The notes beneath the pieces are model-generated. The model made no database searches. It saw only the letters and a list, made by a program, of their open reading frames with translations, and was not told the DNA's origin. Below are positions 1 to 6,599 of a DNA stretch of 64,000 nucleotides, piece by piece. Both the position numbers and the translations under genes were made by a program. Every line of letters starts with the position of its first letter. The stretch's first letter is position 1. Source of the stretch: Spirochaetaceae bacterium (GTDB lineage: Bacteria; Spirochaetota; Spirochaetia; Treponematales; Rectinemataceae); NCBI GenBank assembly GCA_025355995.1, contig JANXYQ010000105.1, positions 1 to 64,000 of the forward strand, given 5' to 3'.

Positions 1-2
1 CC

Positions 3-155
3 TGGTCCGCCTTCGACAACTTCGAGTGGGTCTCCGGCTACGGCCCTAAGTTCGGCATCATAGCCGTCGAAAGGGAGACGCAGCGACGAAGTCCGAAGCC
101 CAGCGCGCGGTGGCTCGGCGAGGTCGCCCGCGCCAATCGACTGGGCTTGGGCTAG
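3..155 (+). CDS. GH1 family glycosidase, C-terminal fragment
   Basis: Only the last 50 residues lie in the window; the gene begins upstream of base 1. The visible end contains [20 protein letters not shown], matching the conserved C-terminal DNFEW segment of family 1 glycosidases (beta-glucosidase or 6-phospho-beta-glucosidase type), where the Glu-Trp pair binds the sugar in subsite -1. The tail also has the usual pattern of basic residues and the [10 protein letters not shown] helix that ends these TIM barrels. Substrate and phosphate specificity cannot be judged from this fragment. The next gene has its own promoter, so the two are probably separate units. Confidence 0.85.
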   Translation, partial: WSAFDNFEWVSGYGPKFGIIAVERETQRRSPKPSARWLGEVARANRLGLG

Positions 156-179
156 ACCGCTCGATGCGCGCGTAATTTT

Positions 180-208
180 TTGACTTCCGTCCGCGGTCGG
201 CCGATAAT
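180..208 (+). promoter_or_regulatory. sigma-70-like promoter for 232-1569
   Basis: TTGACT at 180-185 and GATAAT at 203-208 are separated by 17 bases. They stand about 24 bases before a clear ribosome site (GAGGAGGGA) and the start codon at 232. Confidence 0.6.
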
Positions 209-231
209 CCTTCAGTAACGAGGAGGGAACG

Positions 232-1569
232 ATGGCTGATGCGAGACTTACCGGCGGCGAGGTTCGGGCCTGGGTGGCCGCGGCCAACATGGGCTTGGGC
301 CACAAGAGGGCAATCCGGCCGCTGTGGGACATAGCGGAGGGCGGGCTCATCGTCGTCAACGACGCGGCGGTGGCTGATCCCGACGAGCTCAAGGTCTGGG
401 AGCAGCTCCTCTCGGTCTACGAGCGCCTGTCGCGCGCCAAACGCATTCCCCTGATCGGCAATTTCCTCTTCGGGCTCATGGATTACTTCCAGCAGATACA
501 GCCCGCCTATCCCCGCGTCGACCTCTCGAAGCCCTCGATCCAGACCAAATGGACGGAGTCGATGGTAAGGAAGGGCCTCTGCGCCGGGATGATCAAGCGG
601 ATCAATACCAAGCCCCTACCCCTCATCACCTCGTACTATGCGGCGGCGGTGGCCGCCGACATGGCCGGCTACGGCCGCATCTATTGCATCATCTGCGACG
701 CCGACATCAATCGGGTCTGGGTGGCCACGGATCCCCATAAGTCCAGGATCGAGTACCTCGTGCCCTGCGGCTCGGTGCTCCGCCGCCTCAAGCAGTACGG
801 CGTGCCCGACGAGCGCCTGTTCATGACGGGCTTCCCCCTACCCAAGGAGCTGCTGGGCGGGCCGGATCTCGGCCTCCTCAAGGCCGACCTCGGCCAACGC
901 CTGCGCTACCTGGATCCGCAGGATCGCTTCTGGCCCCTCCACGAGGCAAGCGTCGTACACTTCCTGGGCGAGGGCAACTGCCGGCCCAAGAAGAGCCGCA
1001 AACTGACCCTGGCCTTCGCCGTGGGCGGTGCCGGCGCGCAAAAGGAGATAGGCGCCGATGCGCTCGGCAGCCTCAAGGGCAAGATCCTCGCCGGCGAGCT
1101 GGCCATGAACCTGGTCTGCGGCGTCCGGGCCGAGATTCGGAACTACTACGAGGGCGTCGTGAAGGCCCAGGGCCTGGAGGGCTGCCCCGACGTGAGGATA
1201 ATCGGCGGCCAGGGAGACGAGGAGTACTTCGACTCCTTCAACGAGAGCCTGCGGACGACGGACATAATCTGGACCAAGCCCTCGGAGATGTCCTTCTACG
1301 TCGGCTTGGGCATCCCCCTGATCATGGCCCCGACCATCGGCGCGCAGGAGACCTTCAACCGCAACTGGCTCGACGAGATCCAGGCGGGGATCCCCCAGGA
1401 CGATCCGCGTTACGCGCACGAGTGGATCTTCGAGCTGCTGGAGCAGGGCCGCTTCGCCGAAGCCGCGTGGTCGGGCTTCCTGAAGGCGCGGAAGTACGGG
1501 ACCTACAAGATCCACGAGCTGATCGCCACGGGCACCATGGCCAGATCAGGGGATCCCCTGACCCGCTAG
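232..1569 (+). CDS. GT-B-like glycosyltransferase family protein (MurG/MGDG-synthase-like fold)
   Basis: The 445-residue protein has no signal peptide. Its N-terminus reads AAANMGLGHKRA, a form of the glycine-rich GGGH-type loop that opens MurG/MGDG-synthase-like GT-B enzymes. The second half has AFAVGGAGAQKE, then TKPSEMSFYVGLGIPLIMAP, which corresponds to the nucleotide-sugar binding segment (KPG.xxxE..) of family GT28. It is cytoplasmic or peripheral at the membrane by analogy, probably adding a sugar to a lipid or wall acceptor. The central region (residues about 60-200) is not one I recognise. The start is the ATG after GAGGAGGGA. The gene converges on another GT28-like gene (1566-2717), and the two share a CTAG, so each stop codon lies within the other gene. 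Acceptor and donor are unknown. Confidence 0.6.
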   Translation: MADARLTGGEVRAWVAAANMGLGHKRAIRPLWDIAEGGLIVVNDAAVADPDELKVWEQLLSVYERLSRAKRIPLIGNFLFGLMDYFQQIQPAYPRVDLSKPSIQTKWTESMVRKGLCAGMIKRINTKPLPLITSYYAAAVAADMAGYGRIYCIICDADINRVWVATDPHKSRIEYLVPCGSVLRRLKQYGVPDERLFMTGFPLPKELLGGPDLGLLKADLGQRLRYLDPQDRFWPLHEASVVHFLGEGNCRPKKSRKLTLAFAVGGAGAQKEIGADALGSLKGKILAGELAMNLVCGVRAEIRNYYEGVVKAQGLEGCPDVRIIGGQGDEEYFDSFNESLRTTDIIWTKPSEMSFYVGLGIPLIMAPTIGAQETFNRNWLDEIQAGIPQDDPRYAHEWIFELLEQGRFAEAAWSGFLKARKYGTYKIHELIATGTMARSGDPLTR

Positions 1570-2717
1570 CAGGACGAGTCTACGCCCGACGCGACGGAAT
1601 CCACGAAGGCGGCGACCTCGGCCGCCCCGTTGCGCAGGGCCAGCCTCTCGTAGCGCCGCCTCACTTCCTCCCGGACCTCGTCCTTGAGGAAGTGGCGGGC
1701 GGCTATCCCGAAGAGCATGGGGTTGCCGTCGGTGTACTTGGCGACGCCCCTGAAGACCGCGTAGTTGGCGTGCGCTTGCTCGCAGGGAGTGGCTGCGACG
1801 TTGAAGATGATGGGCTTGGCCGAGTGCATGCACTCCATCATGGTCGCGGGGCCGGGCTTGATGAAGCAGACGTCCGAGGCCTCGATGAGCTCGTTCATGT
1901 TGGTGGCGAAGCCCACCGGCACGATTCGAAGCTGCTGGAGGAGGCCGTTTTTCGCCGAAAGGCGCGCGCGGAGCGACTTGTTCAGCCCGGTGACGACGAT
2001 TACGTTGAGCGGCACCCCGAGGAGATCGAGGGCGATCAGATACTGCATGATCATGCCCGCGCCCTGGTTCCCGAAGCTGAACAGGAAAGTCTTGCGGCCC
2101 TGGTCGAGGCCGAGCTCCGCCGCCACGGCTCGGCTATCCCTCCTCGACGAGAGGAAGGCGGGGCGGATCGGGTAGGGGAAGGACTTGATCTTGTTCCATT
2201 TGATGCCGTGGTTCGCCGCCGATTGGGCTGCCCGATCGGAGGCGGTCAGGTACCAGTCGGTGTCCGGCACCTTCCACGGCGCGTGGAAGGTGAACATCTC
2301 GGTCTGGTAGGTGATGATCTTGAAGTCGATCCCCGTTCGGCGCCTGGCGTGGGTGAGGGCGGTCGTGCAGAAGAAGTGGGTGCTGAACACGACGTCGGGC
2401 CTCTCCCTCTGCAGGAAGCGCTCGGCGTCCTTGATGGCGGGGGCGACCATAGTGCGGAACAGGAAGGCCCGCGTCATGGGCGCCAGGGTGTTCTGCAGCT
2501 GGTACATTATGTGCGTGAACGTCGGGTACTCGAGGAACATCTTCCAGCTCCGCTTGTGCAGAGCGTCGACTTTCTCGCTGCCGATGTCCTTGATGAAGTC
2601 CATCATCCTCGCCTCGTAGCGGCCAGGGTAAGCCGCCTCGAGGGCTTCCATCACGGCTCGCGCCGGTGCCTTGTGCCCGCCGCCGGCCTCGATCATGGCG
2701 AAGATGATCTTCTTCAT
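1566..2717 (-). CDS. MGDG-synthase-like glycosyltransferase (GT28)
   Basis: The 383-residue protein begins with IIFAMIEAGGGHKAPARAV, the hallmark N-terminal loop of monogalactosyldiacylglycerol synthase-type enzymes. It ends with CFIKPGPATMMECMHSAKPI, the UDP-sugar binding segment with the essential Glu. Length is typical for bacterial processive or mono-glycosyl diacylglycerol synthases. The likely role is transfer of a hexose from UDP-sugar to diacylglycerol in the inner leaflet, making membrane glycolipid; glycolipids are major spirochaete lipids. The start ATG at 2717 has no ribosome site in front of it, and the predicted transcript begins almost at the ATG. It is convergent with a second GT-B-like gene. 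Exact sugar not determinable. Confidence 0.75.
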   Translation of the reverse strand: MKKIIFAMIEAGGGHKAPARAVMEALEAAYPGRYEARMMDFIKDIGSEKVDALHKRSWKMFLEYPTFTHIMYQLQNTLAPMTRAFLFRTMVAPAIKDAERFLQRERPDVVFSTHFFCTTALTHARRRTGIDFKIITYQTEMFTFHAPWKVPDTDWYLTASDRAAQSAANHGIKWNKIKSFPYPIRPAFLSSRRDSRAVAAELGLDQGRKTFLFSFGNQGAGMIMQYLIALDLLGVPLNVIVVTGLNKSLRARLSAKNGLLQQLRIVPVGFATNMNELIEASDVCFIKPGPATMMECMHSAKPIIFNVAATPCEQAHANYAVFRGVAKYTDGNPMLFGIAARHFLKDEVREEVRRRYERLALRNGAAEVAAFVDSVASGVDSSC

Positions 2718-2724
2718 TGGGTAT

Positions 2725-2753
2725 AAATTAACCGATTAACCGCCCCGAGGCAA
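2725..2753 (-). promoter_or_regulatory. promoter of the 1566-2717 gene, predicting a leaderless mRNA
   Basis: On the minus strand TTGCCT (2748-2753) is followed after 17 bases by TAATTT (2725-2730). A start site about 7 bases on would fall at about 2718, next to the ATG at 2717, and there is no Shine-Dalgarno sequence. Inference from sequence only. Confidence 0.4.
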
Positions 2754-2796
2754 GCATTGGGCGAAATCGACCCCGCGCCGGCCCCTCTCTCGGAGC

Positions 2797-2825
2797 TTGC
2801 CGGGCATCCTTCGCGGTGCTATACT
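2797..2825 (+). promoter_or_regulatory. sigma-70-like promoter of the ferredoxin gene
   Basis: TTGCCG (2797-2802), 17-base spacer, TATACT (2820-2825). The start codon at 2859 is preceded by AAGAGAGG. Confidence 0.6.
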
Positions 2826-2858
2826 CCTGGCCACACTACTTACAAGAGAGGTTCACCC

Positions 2859-3029
2859 ATGGCCTACAAGGTCACCGATGCCTGCGTAAACTGCGGAGCC
2901 TGCGAGCCCGAGTGCCCCGTCCAGGCGATCAGCGAGAAGAACGGCGTCCGTTGGATCGATCCGGTCAAGTGCATCGACTGCGGCAGCTGCGCCTCCGTCT
3001 GCCCGACCGAGGCGATAATAGCAGGCTGA
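2859..3029 (+). CDS. 2[4Fe-4S] ferredoxin
   Basis: This 56-residue protein is the classic clostridial-type small ferredoxin. It has CVNCGACEPECP near residue 8 and CIDCGSCASVCP near residue 37, giving two CxxCxxCxxxCP cluster sites. It should act as a soluble low-potential electron carrier, for example between pyruvate:ferredoxin oxidoreductase, hydrogenase or reductases in an anaerobe. I use the ATG at 2859 because it has a ribosome site and matches the family's usual N-terminus (MAYKVTDAC); longer in-frame starts upstream would add a non-conserved extension. It has its own promoter and a terminator-like hairpin downstream, so it is probably monocistronic. Confidence 0.95.
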   Translation: MAYKVTDACVNCGACEPECPVQAISEKNGVRWIDPVKCIDCGSCASVCPTEAIIAG

Positions 3030-3082
3030 TGGCCGGGCGACGGCGAGGCATTCGCCGAAGTCCTGGCTCAGCTTTCGTCGAC

Positions 3083-3121
3083 GGCCGCCCCCCCGAGTCG
3101 CGGATGGGCGGCCATTATTTT
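3083..3121 (+). terminator. terminator-like hairpin after ferredoxin
   Basis: Arms GGCCGCCC (3083-3090) and GGGCGGCC (3106-3113) pair perfectly and are followed by ATTATTTT. The loop is 15 bases and the T tract is interrupted, so it may be only partly efficient. Confidence 0.45.
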
Positions 3122-3134
3122 CCGGGAGCCATCG

Positions 3135-4028
3135 ATGAAGGGGAACACCGAGAGCGGGCTCGCTCGCGACGCAGTCGCGTGCGACGCGGTCGCGCAGGAT
3201 CGCGTGGCCATGGCCGTCGAGGGCGTCAAGCTCGAGCTCGTGGCCGAGGCGTACAGCATCCTCAAGTCAGCGATCCGCGTGAGCCACGACGAGATGCGCA
3301 CCGTGTTCTCCGAGTGGAACCGCGGCGAGCTCGCCGACCCCCTAGTCGCCGCAGCCGCCGACGCGCTCGGCTTGCGGGACGAGGACGGCGATCCCCTCCT
3401 CGAGAAGGTCCTCGACGTGTCGAGGGGAAGCGAGCCTTGCCGCGGAGCCGCCTCCCTGGCCCTCGAGCTCGGCATCCCCGCGCCCATGGCCTCCCAGGCC
3501 GCCTTTTCATCGTGGGTGTCCCGGCTCAAGGACGAGCGCGTCTACGCGAGCGCGGTCCTCAACGGGCCCAAATCGGCCCCGACCGGCGATCGCCACGTCA
3601 TGATCGAGGAACTCCGCAAAGCCCTTATAGCCGCCTTCATCATCGCCTACGCGGAGGCTCACTCCCTGCTCGCGGCCGCCGGCGGCGCTATCCCCGGCGC
3701 CCTCGCCGTCGGCCAGGGCTCGGCCCTCGCGGCCAGGGCGGCCGAGGCCCGCGGCCGCCTAGGCCCCAAGGAGAGCATCCTCCTGGACGCCAAGGTGAAG
3801 TCGGCGCTCGATCCCTCCCTGCTCAGCCTGCGGCGAATCTGCTCCCGCTGCGCCGAGGGGGGACTCCACGTTCCCGTCTTCTCCGCGGCCCTCGCCTATT
3901 ACGACGGTTACCGCAGCACCTGGCTGCCCTCCAACATGGTCGTCGCCCTCCGCGACGCCCTCGAGGGCTCGGGCTTCGAGCGCGTCGACAGGCCCCGCGG
4001 CGAGGTCTTCCACTCGGAATGGAAATAG
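3135..4028 (+). CDS. 6-phosphogluconate dehydrogenase C-terminal-domain protein lacking the NADP domain (probable pseudoenzyme)
   Basis: The 297 residues align along their whole length with the all-helical C-terminal domain of 6-phosphogluconate dehydrogenase: LELVAEAYSILK, VFSEWNRGELADPL and the final ALAYYDGYRSTWLPSNMV...FERVDRPRGEVFHSEW. The N-terminal Rossmann domain is absent. The segment that carries the catalytic Lys and substrate-binding Asn in the intact enzyme of this window (KMVHNGIEYGDMELIAETY in 35587-37041) is reduced to AVEGVKLELVAEAY, so both are gone, and the GKGTGKW-type loop is also lost. It is therefore unlikely to be a dehydrogenase. The reading frame is uninterrupted with normal codon use, arguing for selection. 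It follows ferredoxin by 105 bases. A structural or regulatory role is possible but unproven. Confidence 0.75.
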   Translation: MKGNTESGLARDAVACDAVAQDRVAMAVEGVKLELVAEAYSILKSAIRVSHDEMRTVFSEWNRGELADPLVAAAADALGLRDEDGDPLLEKVLDVSRGSEPCRGAASLALELGIPAPMASQAAFSSWVSRLKDERVYASAVLNGPKSAPTGDRHVMIEELRKALIAAFIIAYAEAHSLLAAAGGAIPGALAVGQGSALAARAAEARGRLGPKESILLDAKVKSALDPSLLSLRRICSRCAEGGLHVPVFSAALAYYDGYRSTWLPSNMVVALRDALEGSGFERVDRPRGEVFHSEWK

Positions 4029-4037
4029 CCCGAGCCT

Positions 4038-6599
4038 CTATTTCCCCCCCGCGTCCGTCCTCGACAGCTTACCCCACCTCCAATCGAAAAAGCCGAACCA
4101 TAGGGGCTTGCCCGCCTTGTCGAAGGCGATCGCGTCGGGTGCCCCGTAGCCGCAGGGCTCCGTCCCGGGGCCGTAGCCCTGCAGGGGGGCGACCAGGGCC
4201 CTCGCGAAATCGGCGGCCGCCTTCCCGCGCAGCTGGCTCGGGAAGGCGAGGAGCCCGAGGAGGCGCCCGGGGGCCTCGGGGTTGGGGCAGCAGAGGATGA
4301 GCCCCTCGCCGGTCTTGGCCTGTGCGCCGAGGCGCCCGGCCAGCCGCGACGCGACCTCGTTCTCCTCGGGCCCGCCGACGAGGAGGATGGAGCAGGAGGC
4401 TTCCATCGCCGGGCTCGCCGCGGTATCCGGGATGACTTCATAGCTTCCCGAAGGCCACTCGGCGAGGGCGCGCGCCGCCGCCAGGTTGTCCGCGGCCCGG
4501 CCCTTCGCCTTCGTGCCGTAGACGATGCGCAGAGGGCCGTCGAAGAGGGCGGCGTAGCCCGAGCCGCCGTTCCTGGGCGTCGCTCCGGGCCCCGCGCTCC
4601 GGACGGCGGCGAACCTCCCTCCGGGGCCGAGCTCGAAGCGCGCGGAGGCCGATCCCGAATCGGCGGTCAGGTTGAAGCCGTCGGCGAGGATCAGTATCCG
4701 GCCTCCCTTGGCGAGCCCGGGGTGGCGGAGGTCGAGCTCGAAGGCCGAGACGTTCTGGGTATCCACGGTCACGTGGCGCGAGTCCACGATCCTCGCGTCG
4801 AGCGCGGCGATCGAGAGGGGCCGGGCGAGGCCGAGAATGGACGCCCATGCGCCTTCGCCCGAGCGGGCCATGGTGGTCCTGACCTTGACCACGGCGGGCC
4901 AGGCGACTCGCCTGCGGGCCTTGAGCCAATCGAGGATCCTGGCCGGGCCGCCCTTCTCCGTCCAGGCCCCCATCGCGTCGTGGCCGATCCCCGGCAGGAC
5001 CTCGAGCCGCGCGTCGGCCCCGAGGGACTCGAGCCTGCGGACGGCCGCCTCGTCGGAATCGATGGGCACCGTCCCGTCGGCGTCGCCGTGGACGGCGAGT
5101 ACCGGGGTCGAGGAGAGGTTCTCCAGGCATTGCGCGTCGGTCCACCCCGCGAAGCTCGCGACGGCGGCGAACCGCTTCGGGTAGAGCCGCCCCAGCCTCC
5201 AGGCGCCGTAGCCGCCCATCGACCTGCCCGTGACATAGACGCGGTCAAGATCGATCGCATAACGCGCCAGGACCAGGTCGACGACGTCGAGGACGTCGCG
5301 CTCGCCCTGCCCCGTGTAGCAGAGGTCGCCGCGGCCGTAGGGAGCGACGATGAGCAGGTCCCCGCTCCTGGCCGAAGAGAGGCTCGCCGCCATCTCGTAG
5401 TCGTTGCCCCCGGCGCCGTGGAGGGCTACGACGAGGCCGTAGCGCCTGGCCGGGTCGTAGCGAGGGGGAAGGCAAAGGCTGAAGGGCTGGAGGCTGCCGT
5501 CCAGCACGGACCTGTAGGCGTAGCGCGCGAGCCCGGCGGGCCGGCGGGCCGGCGAGGCCGTCATGTCCGCTACCTCGGCCAGGGCGAGGACCGACATGTC
5601 GAAGCCGCCGAACGAGGGGGGCAGGCTTCCCTCCAGCGCCTTGGCGAGGAACTCGAGAGTCGGCGCGGCATCGGTCCCCGAGGAGGCTGCAGCTCGGGCC
5701 TTGGCGGCGGCCGACCTGGCCATCGCGGCCCCGTCGCCGAGCAGGATGGCCGTCTCCGGAGAGGCGAGGCCCGCCAGGGGGCCTCGGCCCTTGGCGCGCA
5801 GGCGGGCGGGCCCGGAGAAGCCCGGCGGGGCCTTGATCGAGAAGCGCCCGGCCGCGGGCGCCGGAGCGGAGGCGAGAATCTCGCCCCCGCTCCCCACGAG
5901 CTCGATTGTCGCGGCGCCCTCGACGCAAAACGCCGGCTTGGTCATCGCGACGCCGCGTATCGCCCCCCCCTGCGGGACTATCAGGTCGTCGGGGTAGGCG
6001 GCCAGCGCGGCGAGCTTGCCCGAGGCCCCGGCCCTGGCGTCGTCCTCGAGGGGAACGAGCCGCAGCGCGAAGCCCCAGGCGCCTTGGCCCTGGGTCACCT
6101 TGACGAGGACGCGGTTCCTACCCTTGGCGAGGGAGACGGGCGTCGCGTCCTCCTCGGCCGAGAGGGCGCGCCTAACGTGCCGGGCCAGGACGAGCTCGCC
6201 GTTCACCCACACCTTGACGCCGTCGTCCGAGCCGATTTTCATTGCGGCGCGTCTGGCGCTCGAGGAGAAGACGTCGTGATAGGCGTAGGCCACGCAGTCG
6301 GCGCCGGGACCGAGGAGGGCGATGAAATCCACTCCCTCGCCGGTTCCCGCCTCGCGCCAGGTCCTCGCTCCCGGCGCGGAGACGCGTAGCGGCGCGGTCG
6401 CCGCCTCTCCCCCGGCCGAGAGCCCCGATGAGACCAGGTAATCCTTGTCGAGACTGTCCTCGAAGCCCGCGAGCGCGCCTTGCTCGAAGGGGCCCGCAAC
6501 CAGCCACCCGCCGTCAGGGGGCGTCGCGACGTTAGTCGCGGCGCCGACGTCAGTCGCGGCGCCGGCCAGGAGGGCGGCGAGGAAGAGTATCCTATGCAT
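4038..6599 (-). CDS. secreted multidomain esterase (alpha/beta hydrolase, PHB-depolymerase/prolyl-oligopeptidase-like)
   Basis: The 853-residue protein starts with a signal peptide (MHRILFLAALLAGAATDVGA). Residues about 30-190 form a sugar-binding PA14-like sandwich domain (DDGVKVWVNGELV, KGRNRVLVKVTQG). From about residue 360 an alpha/beta hydrolase follows: LVVALHGAGGNDYE (oxyanion region), nucleophile elbow GRSMGGYGAW, acid near HGDADGTVPIDSD and catalytic His in GIGHDAMGAW. The 270-residue C-terminal part is not recognised. It should hydrolyse an ester or peptide bond in the periplasm or outside the cell. It is the last gene of the MoxR/VWA block and its start overlaps the preceding gene by 8 bases, so it is co-translated with it. 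The substrate is unknown. Confidence 0.7.
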   Translation of the reverse strand: MHRILFLAALLAGAATDVGAATNVATPPDGGWLVAGPFEQGALAGFEDSLDKDYLVSSGLSAGGEAATAPLRVSAPGARTWREAGTGEGVDFIALLGPGADCVAYAYHDVFSSSARRAAMKIGSDDGVKVWVNGELVLARHVRRALSAEEDATPVSLAKGRNRVLVKVTQGQGAWGFALRLVPLEDDARAGASGKLAALAAYPDDLIVPQGGAIRGVAMTKPAFCVEGAATIELVGSGGEILASAPAPAAGRFSIKAPPGFSGPARLRAKGRGPLAGLASPETAILLGDGAAMARSAAAKARAAASSGTDAAPTLEFLAKALEGSLPPSFGGFDMSVLALAEVADMTASPARRPAGLARYAYRSVLDGSLQPFSLCLPPRYDPARRYGLVVALHGAGGNDYEMAASLSSARSGDLLIVAPYGRGDLCYTGQGERDVLDVVDLVLARYAIDLDRVYVTGRSMGGYGAWRLGRLYPKRFAAVASFAGWTDAQCLENLSSTPVLAVHGDADGTVPIDSDEAAVRRLESLGADARLEVLPGIGHDAMGAWTEKGGPARILDWLKARRRVAWPAVVKVRTTMARSGEGAWASILGLARPLSIAALDARIVDSRHVTVDTQNVSAFELDLRHPGLAKGGRILILADGFNLTADSGSASARFELGPGGRFAAVRSAGPGATPRNGGSGYAALFDGPLRIVYGTKAKGRAADNLAAARALAEWPSGSYEVIPDTAASPAMEASCSILLVGGPEENEVASRLAGRLGAQAKTGEGLILCCPNPEAPGRLLGLLAFPSQLRGKAAADFARALVAPLQGYGPGTEPCGYGAPDAIAFDKAGKPLWFGFFDWRWGKLSRTDAGGK

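Noticed and set aside
838-1515. Long minus-strand open frame antisense to the first glycosyltransferase
   Set aside because: It lies wholly within a well-supported gene, has low-complexity Leu/Arg/Asp composition and no ribosome site. High GC content makes such frames common.
4722-6389. 555-codon plus-strand frame opposite the esterase
   Set aside because: Arg/Gly/Ala-rich with no motif; the minus-strand gene has a signal peptide and hydrolase motifs.
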